This document shows, in pieces, positions 27,308-36,828 of a stretch of DNA of 64,000 bases. How positions within the stretch are numbered: position 1 is the stretch's first letter; every line of letters starts with the position of its first letter. The notes beneath the pieces were generated by a model. The model searched no databases, had not been told where the DNA came from, and worked only from the letters and a program-made list of their open reading frames with translations. This stretch comes from an uncultured Bacilli bacterium (GTDB taxonomy: Bacteria; Bacillota_I; Bacilli_A; RF39; UBA660), in NCBI GenBank assembly GCA_934098705.1, contig CAKOPC010000003.1, forward strand, positions 96,844 through 160,843. Reading direction: 5' to 3'. The position numbers and the translations under genes were made by a program.

Positions 27308-27422
27308 AAGTATTAAGGCTTCCTTTCTTTTTTATTTTAACATATATTTATTATTAATTAAATAATATGTATATTTTTTTCAATTATTTACAGGTTTTTA
27401 TTTCTGTTTTTACTTTTTATAT

Positions 27423-27455
27423 AAAAATAGTTAGAAATAAATCTAGCTATTTTTT
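27423..27455 (-). terminator. Intrinsic terminator of thrS
   Basis: Hairpin with arms around 27423-27435 and 27442-27455 (AAAAATAGCTAGA on minus and its partner), followed by T-rich sequence. It contains the thrS stop codon. Confidence 0.7.
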
Positions 27456-29198
27456 GTTATTTATAATGTCTAACATATATTTTATAAAGTCTTCTAAAGA
27501 TGCTGTTACTTTTTCTTCTTGTCCGTATTTTCTATATGTTACTTTTTCTTCGGCTTTTTCATTATCTCCTAAAACTAGAGTATATGGTATTTTTTTTGTT
27601 ACTGCCTCTCTCATACGGTAACCTAGTTTTTCTTCTCTATCATCTACAGTTGCTCTTATATTATTTTCTTCTAATCTTTTTTTAACATAGTTTGCATAAT
27701 CACTATGATATTTATTATTTACAGGTAAGATGTTTACTTGTACTTTAGATAACCATGTTGGAAGTGCTCCTTTAGTATTTTCAAGTAGATAAGCAAAGAA
27801 TCTATCTATTGAACCTAATATAGCACGGTGTAAGACAACTGGTCTTCTTTTAAATCTATCTGTGTCAATATATGTTAAATCAAATCTTTCTGGAAGTAAG
27901 AAATCTAATTGACATGTTGATAGTGTAAGTTCATGTCCTATAGCACTTTTTACTTGTACGTCAAGTTTTGGCCCATAAAAGGCTGCTTCTCCTTCGGCTT
28001 CAACAAAATCAATATTTAAGTCTTTTAATACTTTTCTTAAAGTGTTTTCAGCTTTTTCCCACATTTTATCATCATCAAAATATTTTTCTTTATTATTTTT
28101 ATCTCTTAATGACAATCTAAATGATGTTGGAGTAATATTAAAATCTTTGTAAACATCTAAAATTAGGTTTACAACTTTACCAAATTCTTCTTCTATTTGA
28201 TCTGGTCTTACAAATAGATGGGCATCATTTTGACAAAATGTTCTTACTCTTTCAATACCACATACTGCTCCACTTGCTTCAAATCTAAAGTCGTGAGCTA
28301 ATTCACCAATTCTTATTGGTAAATCTTTGTATGAGTGTAATTCATTTTTATATACTAACATGTGATGAGGACAGTTCATTGGACGAAGGACAAATTCTTC
28401 CCCTTCTCTTTCCATAAGTGGGAACATGTCATCTCTATAGTGATCCCAATGTCCACTTATTTTATATAGGTTACTTGTTGCAAGAACTGGAGTATATACA
28501 TGTTGATATCCCATTTTTTCTTCTTTTTCTCTTATATATTCTTCTAGTTTATGAAAAATAAAGGCTCCATTTGGTAAATATAAAGGAAGTCCTGATCCTA
28601 CAAGTTCATGTGTCATAAAAATATCTAAATCTTTACCTATTTTTCTATGATCTCTTTGTTTTAATTCTTCAAGATAATTTAAGTAATCATCTAAGTCCTT
28701 TTCATTTTCAAAACAAATACCATATATTCTTTGAAGCATTTTATTTTTAGAATCGCCTTTATAATATGCTCCACTAAATTTTAATAATTTAAAATATTTC
28801 ATATCTTTAGTACTGTTTTTATGTGGACCACGACAAAGATCTGTAAAATCATCTTGTTTATAGGCACTTATTACTTCATCGGCACTCATATTATTTATTA
28901 GATCTATCTTATATGGATCATCTTTAAACATATCAAGGGCTTCTTGTTTTGTTAGTTCTATTCTTTTTATTAATTTATTTGATTTAGATATTTTTTTCAT
29001 TTCTTTTTCTATTTTTTCTAAATCGCCTTCTTGTAATGTTTCATCTCCTAAATCAATATCATAATAAAATCCATCTTCTATTACTGGTCCTACCCAAAAT
29101 TTAGCATTTGGATATAAATGTTTTACAGCATGTGCTAAAAGATGAGCACAGCTATGGTTTAAAATATTTAATTTTTCATCTTCTTTTATGTTTATCAT
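27447..29198 (-). CDS. thrS: Threonyl-tRNA synthetase lacking the TGS domain
   Basis: Charges tRNA-Thr. At 583 residues it is about 60 shorter than B. subtilis or E. coli ThrRS: the chain begins at the editing domain (LNHSCAHLLAHAVKHLYP, with the HxxxH site) and the N-terminal TGS domain is absent. Also seen are the second editing-site segment DLCRGPHKNST, catalytic-core motifs GHWDHYRDDMF and RPMNCPHHMLVY with the zinc-binding Cys, and the anticodon domain (VNILPVNNKYHSDYA). The ATG follows AAAAAAGGAG. Expression is controlled by a T-box leader. Confidence 0.97.
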   Translation of the reverse strand: MINIKEDEKLNILNHSCAHLLAHAVKHLYPNAKFWVGPVIEDGFYYDIDLGDETLQEGDLEKIEKEMKKISKSNKLIKRIELTKQEALDMFKDDPYKIDLINNMSADEVISAYKQDDFTDLCRGPHKNSTKDMKYFKLLKFSGAYYKGDSKNKMLQRIYGICFENEKDLDDYLNYLEELKQRDHRKIGKDLDIFMTHELVGSGLPLYLPNGAFIFHKLEEYIREKEEKMGYQHVYTPVLATSNLYKISGHWDHYRDDMFPLMEREGEEFVLRPMNCPHHMLVYKNELHSYKDLPIRIGELAHDFRFEASGAVCGIERVRTFCQNDAHLFVRPDQIEEEFGKVVNLILDVYKDFNITPTSFRLSLRDKNNKEKYFDDDKMWEKAENTLRKVLKDLNIDFVEAEGEAAFYGPKLDVQVKSAIGHELTLSTCQLDFLLPERFDLTYIDTDRFKRRPVVLHRAILGSIDRFFAYLLENTKGALPTWLSKVQVNILPVNNKYHSDYANYVKKRLEENNIRATVDDREEKLGYRMREAVTKKIPYTLVLGDNEKAEEKVTYRKYGQEEKVTASLEDFIKYMLDIINNKK

Positions 29199-29221
29199 TT
29201 TAACATTTCTCCTTTTTTATA

Positions 29222-29426
29222 AAATTAAAACGCCCCTTTATTAAGGAGCGTTATTTACGCGGTACCATCCTACCTTATAACTTAATATTTTTAACGGAAT
29301 AGCCCGGAATTACTTTTTTTAATTCATCTTCAAGGTAGTAATTATTATAGGTATTAAAAGTTTGCACCAACCACTTTTTCTCTAAATAATACTTTTATAA
29401 TAATCGTGTCCTTTTCATCGATATAT
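29222..29426 (-). ncRNA. T-box leader of thrS
   Basis: tRNA-sensing leader RNA. The T-box core GGATGGTACCGCG lies at 29270-29258. The competing terminator follows at 29252-29229 (AACGCTCCTT/AAGGGGCGTT, then TTAATTTT). Stem I elements include GGTTGGTGCAAAC near 29366-29378. ACC at 29352-29350 is a candidate Thr specifier, though I cannot fold the stem to prove it. Uncharged tRNA-Thr would stabilise the antiterminator and switch on thrS. Confidence 0.93.
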
Positions 29427-29431
29427 AAGTT

Positions 29432-29460
29432 AATCTATCACATTTTTTTATAGTAGTCAA
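29432..29460 (-). promoter_or_regulatory. Promoter of the T-box/thrS transcript
   Basis: Minus strand: -35 TTGACT (29460-29455), 17-base spacer and extended -10 TGATAGATT (hexamer 29437-29432). It starts just after the stop of the upstream surface-protein gene. Confidence 0.8.
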
Positions 29461-29465
29461 GCTTT

Positions 29466-32438
29466 TTATGATAGATAACATGCTTGTCTTGTTTCACATC
29501 CACAAGCTGATGTACGGCATGTACTATAACCACATTCACTGGCTTTACAACCGTAAACAGTATTTGTTGTTTCTTTTTCAACAGTACATGTATAACTATT
29601 TAATGTTCCACCTTTAGGACAATAACAATCTGAGTAGTATCCTGAAGCACAATTCCTATATCTACACCATCCTACACTTTCTCCTTGTACGGTTGCATCA
29701 TGTGTATAATTACATTGTTTTTTATTAGTATTTGGAGGGCATGAAGAACACTCTTCTTTTGTTCCCCAGCTTCCCCAACTAGTACATGTATATTTTCTAC
29801 ATGTTGCATTATAAGTTGATGTTGAGGTTGTTGTTTCTGGATAATTACAGCAAGCTGCCCCACATGCACTATTACTACAGCTTTTATATGTTTCACAAGT
29901 ACAGCTTTCATTTCTTGAAAGTGTTAATTGTACTTTAGCGTATCCAACATTATCATTTTCATCTTTAGCGTGTATATAATATACGCCAGCTGATGTTTTA
30001 GTAAATGGAATGTTTGTTTCTGGTGTTGGTGTTACTGTTATCCACTCTGCCGGAGTATCAGTTGACTGAGTTATTTGATATGCTGCAACTTTAGTATTAT
30101 CAGTTATTTTAGCATTTATAGTTGCTGTTCCTATTCCTCCTACTATAGTTGGAGTTATAGTTGGTGCTTCATTATCAAGTCCTGTTACTGTTATAGAACA
30201 TGTACCAACGTTGTCTGCTTTATCTTTTACATATCCTGTATATACTCCGTTTTTACTAATCACTTTAGTATTTGTTGTACTATATGATGTACCATCAAAT
30301 GAATAAGGTGATGCGGCAAGATCTGTATCTGTTGATGTTATTGTAAGTGTTTTAGAAGCTGCTATTCCTTCTGGAGTTGCTGTTATCATACATGTTGGAG
30401 GTATTGTATCTTTTCCTATTAAGAAATATGCACTTATATTACCTACTTTATCTTTTACAAATATATAATAGGCTCTTGTTGCATCATATATGGTATTTGT
30501 TGTAACACTTGTATTTTCATTTGTTTGCCAAGATGATGATTTTTCACTTGGAACTTCATTGGTTGCCCCTATATAATAGGCATATGGTCCAGAACCTTCA
30601 TCTGTTACTTCATATGTTATATAGTTTGTTCCTGAAACACTTGTATAAGAAGCTGATGTTATAACGGGAGATGTATTATCTATTTTTGTTACTGTTATAG
30701 AACATTCCCCTAAATTTCCAACATTATCTTTTACATAGGCTTTATATGTTCCGTTTTCAATAACTGTTTTTACTGTTACTGAATCAAATGTACTATTATC
30801 AAATGAGTATCCTGATGGAGAAACTCCAGAACCACTATCTTCTGCTTTAACTATAAGTGTTTTTTGTTTAGTCCAAGATGCGTCATCTTCTGTTATAGTA
30901 CATGTTGGTTTTATTGTATCTAGTGTTATTTTAGCTTGTCCATATGAATCATTATCGAAATATACATAAACTGTTTTTAGGCCATCTCCTGCTTCTAGAG
31001 TATAACTTTTACTTGTTGCATAATTTTCCCAAGATGAACTACCACTTTTACAGTCTATATCTTTATTACTATTTTGAGTTATACACATTTTAGTTGCTCC
31101 ATCTGCATTTATAGTTAGGGTAACATTTGTTGTTTTTGTATAACTTGCTCCATTATTTATTAAAACAGAACCATTTAAGTTTTTAAGGTTATATACTGTT
31201 AATACACTTGATACGTCAGTTGCATTATTTCCATTATCTGTTCCATCAAAGATAACATCTTTTTTTAGTTTTAAAGTAGTATCTCCATTTGTTTCTCTAC
31301 CAACAAGTGTTATTGTATATTTATAGCCATTACTTATTTTTTCTTTATCTATTTGTTTTATAGAAGCAACCTGAGCATTACTTACTATTAGGTCACCTTC
31401 TACTACATTACTTTGATTAAAGTCCTTACTGTTGTCATCAGTACATGTTAGTACAAAATATGTTTCTTGATCTTTTGATATATTATTAGCACTTGGTCCA
31501 GTAATAGTACATACTGGTTTTACAGTATCAACTCCACTTATTACTATTTGTTTTGACAAGCTTATATTATTACTTGTATCTTTAGCCCATACATAATAAG
31601 TACCATTTTGATAAATATTTTTAGTTACATAACTTGTACTATTTGAATATTCCCATGAATCATTAACAGTTGGAGTATCATTACTTGTTTTTATTAAATA
31701 ACCACTTATACCAATATTATCTGTTGCTTCAATATGTATTTGTTTATATGTATTTGATGCATTAGTATCAGTTGTTACACTTGTTATAACTGGTACGTTT
31801 GTATCTTTTTCAAAGGTTAAGTTATCAACATTTACTTTAAAAGCAAATATTTTATCTTCTATTTCTCCAGTTTGATTATTACCACTTGATGTGTATATTA
31901 CATCACTATCTTCATATTCTTTATCCACCCAAATCCTTAATCTGTATTTATTTGTTTCATTATTTGTTGTACTATTTGGTGTTATAGTATCTGTTCTTAA
32001 TATATATGAGTCATCATCATTTGGATATTTAACTAAATTTGATACTTTAGTAGGCTCAAGTAAAACGTTTCCATTTTGATCTTCTAAATATACTTTTACA
32101 TAACTTTTATTTATGTTATTATTAGCAAGTTCTTTTAAATAGATATTATATGTAATTGCATAATTATAAGTATTTTCTATATATGTTGTAAAATCAAAAT
32201 AAGTTGTTTGACTTTTACCTTCACTATCTGTTAAAAAGGTAGGGTCTTTATATGTTAATGCTGTTGTATCTTCAGTATATCTAAAGATTAATCCTTTTAA
32301 GTCTACAGTATGTTCTTTTGTGCCTATAAAATTAACTGTAAAGGCTGCAAAAGATACTCCTGCGATAACAAGTATAAGTATTAATATATAGTAAATTAGT
32401 TTAGCTTTCTTTATTTCTTTTATTCTTTTTTTCTTCAT
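29466..32438 (-). CDS. Large surface protein with repeated Ig-like modules and Cys-rich tail
   Basis: Probable envelope protein of 990 residues. An N-terminal signal anchor (~14-32) precedes a ~170-residue domain containing KVYLEDQ (~115) and YRLRIWVD (~165-172). The same domain opens the protein at 46508. At least six Ig-like modules follow, recognisable by repeated starts such as DTVKPVCTITG, DTIKPTCTIT, DNTSPVITSA and DTIPPTCMIT and by repeated YYIFVKDKVGN/GTYKAYVKDNVGN strands. The last ~145 residues contain about 22 cysteines. No LPXTG-like motif is present, so anchoring is by the N-terminal helix. Function is unknown; adhesion is a guess. Confidence 0.8.
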   Translation of the reverse strand: MKKKRIKEIKKAKLIYYILILILVIAGVSFAAFTVNFIGTKEHTVDLKGLIFRYTEDTTALTYKDPTFLTDSEGKSQTTYFDFTTYIENTYNYAITYNIYLKELANNNINKSYVKVYLEDQNGNVLLEPTKVSNLVKYPNDDDSYILRTDTITPNSTTNNETNKYRLRIWVDKEYEDSDVIYTSSGNNQTGEIEDKIFAFKVNVDNLTFEKDTNVPVITSVTTDTNASNTYKQIHIEATDNIGISGYLIKTSNDTPTVNDSWEYSNSTSYVTKNIYQNGTYYVWAKDTSNNISLSKQIVISGVDTVKPVCTITGPSANNISKDQETYFVLTCTDDNSKDFNQSNVVEGDLIVSNAQVASIKQIDKEKISNGYKYTITLVGRETNGDTTLKLKKDVIFDGTDNGNNATDVSSVLTVYNLKNLNGSVLINNGASYTKTTNVTLTINADGATKMCITQNSNKDIDCKSGSSSWENYATSKSYTLEAGDGLKTVYVYFDNDSYGQAKITLDTIKPTCTITEDDASWTKQKTLIVKAEDSGSGVSPSGYSFDNSTFDSVTVKTVIENGTYKAYVKDNVGNLGECSITVTKIDNTSPVITSASYTSVSGTNYITYEVTDEGSGPYAYYIGATNEVPSEKSSSWQTNENTSVTTNTIYDATRAYYIFVKDKVGNISAYFLIGKDTIPPTCMITATPEGIAASKTLTITSTDTDLAASPYSFDGTSYSTTNTKVISKNGVYTGYVKDKADNVGTCSITVTGLDNEAPTITPTIVGGIGTATINAKITDNTKVAAYQITQSTDTPAEWITVTPTPETNIPFTKTSAGVYYIHAKDENDNVGYAKVQLTLSRNESCTCETYKSCSNSACGAACCNYPETTTSTSTYNATCRKYTCTSWGSWGTKEECSSCPPNTNKKQCNYTHDATVQGESVGWCRYRNCASGYYSDCYCPKGGTLNSYTCTVEKETTNTVYGCKASECGYSTCRTSACGCETRQACYLS

Positions 32439-32481
32439 ATTTTTTCACCCATAACAAAAATTCGTATTATTCTACATAATA

Positions 32482-32510
32482 ATATTATCACAAAACAGTT
32501 AATTAGTAAA
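32482..32510 (-). promoter_or_regulatory. Promoter of the 990-residue surface protein
   Basis: Minus strand: -35 TTTACT (32510-32505), 17-base spacer and extended -10 TGATAATAT (hexamer 32487-32482). Confidence 0.65.
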
Positions 32511-32518
32511 TTAAAATA

Positions 32519-32548
32519 AATAAAAAAGATTAGAAAAAATCTAACCCT
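32519..32548 (-). terminator. Intrinsic terminator of greA
   Basis: Minus strand TTAGA and TCTAA pair around six T, followed by TCTTTTTTATTT, directly after the greA stop. Confidence 0.65.
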
Positions 32549-32549
32549 T

Positions 32550-33023
32550 CTACTTAATTTCTATTATTTTAATATCATAGCTTCCATTTGGACTTTCAAC
32601 ACTTACAGTATCTCCAACAGCATGACCTAAAAGTGCTTTAGCAATAGGAGATTCATTAGAAATTTTTGACTCAAATGGATCTGCTTCTTGACTTCCTACT
32701 ATTTTATATTGGTCCTCTTCTTCCGGATCATCAACATAGGATATTGTAACTGTATTACCAACACTTATTTTATCATTTGAAACAGATGAGATAATTTTTA
32801 CGTTATCAATTATAGCTTGTAATTTTTTTATTTTAGCTTCAAGTTCCGCTTGCTCGTTTCTTGCAGCATCATAATCGGCATTTTCAGATAAATCTCCTAA
32901 AGCTCTAGCTTCTTTTATTGCCTCTATGTTAGCAGGTCTTTTTACGTTTATTAAATCATCTAATTCTTGTTTTATATCTTCATATCCTTCTTTTGTAAGA
33001 AAGAACTCTTTTTTTCCACTCAT
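32550..33023 (-). CDS. greA: Transcription elongation factor GreA
   Basis: Enters the RNA polymerase secondary channel and stimulates cleavage of backtracked RNA. The 157-residue length is standard. The N-terminal coiled coil carries the acidic tip in LGDLSENADYDAARNEQ, and the C-terminal FKBP-like domain contains ISNESPIAKALLGHAVGD. The ATG at 33023 follows GAGGTGA; a GTG at 33032 lies within that site. It is at the end of the trhP/mltG cluster, as in Bacillus, but has its own promoter. Confidence 0.97.
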   Translation of the reverse strand: MSGKKEFFLTKEGYEDIKQELDDLINVKRPANIEAIKEARALGDLSENADYDAARNEQAELEAKIKKLQAIIDNVKIISSVSNDKISVGNTVTISYVDDPEEEDQYKIVGSQEADPFESKISNESPIAKALLGHAVGDTVSVESPNGSYDIKIIEIK

Positions 33024-33056
33024 TTTTTTCACCTCATATAAATTATATACTTGTAA

Positions 33057-33085
33057 AGAATACTATTTTTTTAGCATTTTGTCAA
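33057..33085 (-). promoter_or_regulatory. Promoter of greA
   Basis: Minus strand: -35 TTGACA (33085-33080), 17-base spacer, -10 TATTCT (33062-33057). Confidence 0.65.
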
Positions 33086-33113
33086 GTTCTTTAACTATAG
33101 ATAAACAAAATAT

Positions 33114-34295
33114 TTACATTTTAACTCTTATCATAAAGTCTTTTGTTACTTCTTGTGGTACTTTTATTTTTAATACTTCTTTTGGATGATTAGCAATATC
33201 TACTAAATTATTATCCTTATCTTTTATATATTCTATTTTAAAATCTATATCGGTATTACCTGGTCCAAAAAGATTTACAATATCTCCTTTTTTAAAATAG
33301 TTTCTTTGTTCTATTATAGCTTCTTTAGTATTTTTATCATAATCTATTACTTGTGCTAAAAAGTCTTGATTAGAGTTTTCTAATCTTCCATTATAGTACT
33401 GATCATTATAGTCAACATATCCTTTAAAATACTGACTTGATGATTCTCTATTTGATACACGGTTTAATAGTTTTATATTTCTTTCTATAAATTTTTCATC
33501 TTGATTATTACTATAATATGCATCAATTAAGTTTCTATAACAACTATTTACAGTTGCCAAATAATATGTTCCTCTCATTCTTCCTTCTACTTTAAGAGAT
33601 GTTACATTTATTTCTATTAAGTCTTTTATAAATGTTGATAAGTTTAAATCTTTAGTTGCCATTTGAAATTTAGGTTCTTTATCTTTATCAAGATTAAAAC
33701 AGAATCTACATACTTGACAGCAACCTCCTCTATTGGAATCTCTATTTGTAAAGTAATTTGACAAGACACATCTTCCTGAATAAGAGGTACACATTGCTCC
33801 ATGTAAAAATATTTCAAGTTCACATTTAGTTTCATCATATATTTCTTTTATTTCATCTTTTGTAAGTTCTCTTGCAAGGACAACTCTTGAAACTCCTTTA
33901 TTCATAAAGTATTTTACACTTTCTTTATTAGTTACAGAATCCTGAGTACTTAAAAATATTTTTAAATCTGGTGTTTCTTTTTTTATTATATCTATTAAAA
34001 AGACATCACTTATTATAACGGCATCAACATTTGCTTTAGAAAGTTCTTTTAAATATTTTGTTACACCTTCCAAATCTTCATTATGAAATATTATGTTTAA
34101 GGTTACATATATCTTTTTACCTAAATTATGAGCAAATGATACTGCTTCTTTTATCTCATTAGTACTAAAGTTATTAGCATTAGCCCTTAAACTGTAATCT
34201 TTACCCCCGATATAACAAGCATCTGCACCATAAAGATAAGCAATACGTAATTTTTCTAAATCACCTGCTGGTGATAAAAGTTCTATTTTTTCCAT
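33114..34295 (-). CDS. trhP2: U32-family tRNA hydroxylation protein (TrhP2/YrrO-like)
   Basis: Member of the peptidase U32 family, now linked in Bacillus to prephenate-dependent hydroxylation of U34 in tRNA. At 393 residues it has the long form: TIM-barrel opening ELLSPAGDLEKLRIAYLYGADACYIGG, then the cysteine cluster MCTSYSGRCVLSN and GGCCQVCRFCF that likely binds an iron-sulfur cluster, then KVEGRMRGTYYLATV and a C-terminal beta domain. It is followed one gene earlier in the operon by the shorter paralogue and the O-methyltransferase. Protease activity is not expected. Confidence 0.9.
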   Translation of the reverse strand: MEKIELLSPAGDLEKLRIAYLYGADACYIGGKDYSLRANANNFSTNEIKEAVSFAHNLGKKIYVTLNIIFHNEDLEGVTKYLKELSKANVDAVIISDVFLIDIIKKETPDLKIFLSTQDSVTNKESVKYFMNKGVSRVVLARELTKDEIKEIYDETKCELEIFLHGAMCTSYSGRCVLSNYFTNRDSNRGGCCQVCRFCFNLDKDKEPKFQMATKDLNLSTFIKDLIEINVTSLKVEGRMRGTYYLATVNSCYRNLIDAYYSNNQDEKFIERNIKLLNRVSNRESSSQYFKGYVDYNDQYYNGRLENSNQDFLAQVIDYDKNTKEAIIEQRNYFKKGDIVNLFGPGNTDIDFKIEYIKDKDNNLVDIANHPKEVLKIKVPQEVTKDFMIRVKM

Positions 34296-34296
34296 T

Positions 34297-35160
34297 TTAT
34301 TTCACCTTATATATAGTTTTTTTATTTAAAAATCCTAAACTTGTATTTTTAAACATTTTAGTTATTTCTTCTTTATCAGTTTTTTGCTTTAACAATGTTT
34401 TATTTGCTATATCTAATACTTTTAAAAAGTCTGCATTTTTTATATTTGCTTCATCTAATATTATATATTTAATACCAAATGATTTGAATTCTAAAAGATA
34501 ATCTATATAATTTAAAATAGTACTTGTTATAAATGCTGTACCAGACTTTTCTTCTCGTATTATACATTTATTATCTTTATCTTTTATATAATGAGTGTTT
34601 CCTAATTTTATTTTTTTATAATTTTTAAAGTAACTTGTTACAAGTTTTCTTTTGGAATATGACATTAATTGATATCCAAATACATTTAAAAATAAATCCA
34701 TTTTAGTATTTTTAGCTATTTCATTTATTTCTTCTTTTGTTATTTCATTTGATAAGACACAGCCCTTTACATTTTCTTTTTCATAATAATTACATGTTTT
34801 ATAATTAGTAACAAAAAAGTTTTGATTCCAAATAAGAGGTGTTTTTAAGTTTAATTCTTTTTTTAACCTTAAAAGTGCTATATCATAAAATAATATACCC
34901 TCAATATTTATGTTGTCTAATTCTTTTAAAATTTTTTTTAGAGGTTCTATATCTTCATTAAAGATGTTTTTATCTATTGATACAAATATTTTTATATTTT
35001 TTTTACTTAGTTTTTTCTTTATATATGTTAAACTTTTTATATTTACAATACTTGTTTGGTTAATAGAGTAATCTTTCATACCAAATAAAAAAGCTGTTGC
35101 TCCTTTTTCTATATATTTTTGTAAATTATAAATGTTACTTGGTTTTACAACAATTTCCAT
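34297..35160 (-). CDS. trhP1: U32-family tRNA hydroxylation protein, short paralogue (TrhP1/YrrN-like)
   Basis: A 287-residue U32-like protein, shorter and more divergent than its neighbour. It has the barrel-like pattern (KGATAFLFGMKDYSINQ, NIKIFVSIDKN, IEGILFYDIALLRL) but lacks the four-Cys cluster seen in the 33114 gene, as expected of YrrN. The order short U32, long U32 with an upstream methyltransferase matches yrrM-yrrN-yrrO of Bacillus. The two probably act together in U34 hydroxylation. Start follows AAGGTGA, two bases of gap to the next gene. Confidence 0.82.
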   Translation of the reverse strand: MEIVVKPSNIYNLQKYIEKGATAFLFGMKDYSINQTSIVNIKSLTYIKKKLSKKNIKIFVSIDKNIFNEDIEPLKKILKELDNINIEGILFYDIALLRLKKELNLKTPLIWNQNFFVTNYKTCNYYEKENVKGCVLSNEITKEEINEIAKNTKMDLFLNVFGYQLMSYSKRKLVTSYFKNYKKIKLGNTHYIKDKDNKCIIREEKSGTAFITSTILNYIDYLLEFKSFGIKYIILDEANIKNADFLKVLDIANKTLLKQKTDKEEITKMFKNTSLGFLNKKTIYKVK

Positions 35161-35164
35161 ATTA

Positions 35165-35752
35165 TCACCTTTTCTTTGATATACTTATGCCATCCCCAAC
35201 ATCATAAAATGTTGTTTTATAGGATTTATTATTTATTAAAAATTCTTTATAATTTTTTATTTTTCTTACAAGTCCTCTTAAATCTCTACTTTTTATTTCA
35301 CTTAAATCTTTATTTGTAAGGCCATGAAAATTAATGTTGTCTGTTATTATAACACCATTATCTTTTAAATTGTTAGAAAATTTTATAAAAAATTCTTCAT
35401 TTTTACTTTTAGCAGCATCTATAAATATAAGGTCATAAGTATCATTTAAAGTTACATTTAAGGCATCATTAAAAATAGGATTTATTCTACCATCTAATCC
35501 TAAATTTTTAATGTTTTTTAATGCTTCTTTATATCTTACTTCATCTTTTTCTATAGTTGTTACTTTTATATTTTCATCTTGAAGTGCCATAAGTATACTT
35601 GAGTATCCAATAGCAGTACCTATTTCTAAAATGTTATATCTTTTAGTTTCTTTTATATAATTTGTTAAAAACTTAATGCCATCATCCATCATTATTGGAA
35701 CATTTTTATCTTTGGCATATTTTTTTATATCAAGTATATAATCATCTACCAT
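35165..35752 (-). CDS. trmR: O-methyltransferase, TrmR/YrrM-like
   Basis: SAM-dependent class I O-methyltransferase of 195 residues in the COMT/CCoAOMT-like family. The SAM-binding loop NILEIGTAIGYSSILMA, acidic residue in TIEKDEVRYKEA, and metal/catalytic segments DLIFIDAAKSKNEEF and ITDNINFHGL are visible. In Bacillus, TrmR methylates 5-hydroxyuridine-34 of tRNA to 5-methoxyuridine. The two U32 genes directly downstream would supply the hydroxylated substrate. The start overlaps the mltG end by seven bases. Confidence 0.87.
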   Translation of the reverse strand: MVDDYILDIKKYAKDKNVPIMMDDGIKFLTNYIKETKRYNILEIGTAIGYSSILMALQDENIKVTTIEKDEVRYKEALKNIKNLGLDGRINPIFNDALNVTLNDTYDLIFIDAAKSKNEEFFIKFSNNLKDNGVIITDNINFHGLTNKDLSEIKSRDLRGLVRKIKNYKEFLINNKSYKTTFYDVGDGISISKKR

Positions 35753-36828
35753 TCAAGCCACAACCCTTCATCTTGTAATTTTGATATTGTTTTTTCATGC
35801 TCTTCAAATGTTTTAGTAAAATATACTTTGTTATTTTTGTCAGACACGAAATAGTAATAATCTGTTTTTATAGGTCTTAAAACAGCTTCTATTGCATCTT
35901 TACCTGGATTACTTATTGGTCCTACTGAAATAAGTTTGGGATTATCTCCCCTTGTATTATAAGGGTTATCATCATCTATATCACTTAATGATAATTCTTC
36001 TTCCATAGATTTTTTTACTCCATAATATGAAGTAACACAACTTCCAAGTGGCATATTATCATTTAATCTGTTTATAAATACACTAGCAATAGTTTTAAAG
36101 TCTTCTTTATTAACACCTTCACTTTGAGTGATTGATGCTAAAGTTAATAACTTGTGAATACTTAAATTATTTTTTTCTATATCAGTTTTATACTTTGTTA
36201 ACACTTTATCCATTTCATCTAACATGACATCAAATATGTCTTTAACGTCTACATCATAACTTGCAAAAAAATAAGTATTTGGAAATAAGTATCCTTCAAG
36301 TGGATAATATATATCTTTATTTTTTATATCATCTGTTAAAAACCAATATTTATCTATCAAACTATCTATATAGCCTTCATCTTTTAAAGTGTTAAAGACA
36401 TCTTCCTTAGTATTACTTGTATTTTCTTCGATAATATTCGCAAGAGATAAAACATTTATTCCTTCCCTAAAAGTTATAGCTATTTCATTTAAGTTATGTC
36501 CTCCTTGTTTTAAAACGTCAATTACTTCATTTAAGGTCATGGAACTTTTAAAATAGTAACTTGCTGCATATATGTTGTCTGCTTTTTTTAACTTTAAAAA
36601 TTGTCTAAATACTCTTTCATTTTTTATTATTTTAGAAGCTTTTAGTTTTTCTGCTATTTGAGATGTTGATGTTCCTTCTTCGATAATTATTTGTTTTATA
36701 GTATCATCTTTTTTGTCAACTGGACTTGTAAAATAAAAGTAAATAGATGTAAATAATAATAAAACTAAAAGTAAAGGTAATAATATAATTATAAAAAGGG
36801 CTTTCTTTTTAATCTTTAACTTTTTCAT
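35746..36828 (-). CDS. mltG: Endolytic transglycosylase MltG
   Basis: Membrane-bound enzyme that cleaves nascent glycan strands and is thought to set their length. At 360 residues it has an N-terminal membrane segment (ALFIIILLPLLLVLLLFTSIYFYF), a LysM-like region (IIEEGTSTSQIAEKL), and the YceG domain with GYLFPNTYFF, LASITQSEGV, ASVFINRLNDNMPLGS and the terminal TDYYYFVSDKNNKVYF. In the usual ASIxEKE motif the first acidic position is Gln here, while the second Glu is retained. The ATG overlaps the end of the preceding gene. Confidence 0.94.
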   Translation of the reverse strand: MKKLKIKKKALFIIILLPLLLVLLLFTSIYFYFTSPVDKKDDTIKQIIIEEGTSTSQIAEKLKASKIIKNERVFRQFLKLKKADNIYAASYYFKSSMTLNEVIDVLKQGGHNLNEIAITFREGINVLSLANIIEENTSNTKEDVFNTLKDEGYIDSLIDKYWFLTDDIKNKDIYYPLEGYLFPNTYFFASYDVDVKDIFDVMLDEMDKVLTKYKTDIEKNNLSIHKLLTLASITQSEGVNKEDFKTIASVFINRLNDNMPLGSCVTSYYGVKKSMEEELSLSDIDDDNPYNTRGDNPKLISVGPISNPGKDAIEAVLRPIKTDYYYFVSDKNNKVYFTKTFEEHEKTISKLQDEGLWLEW

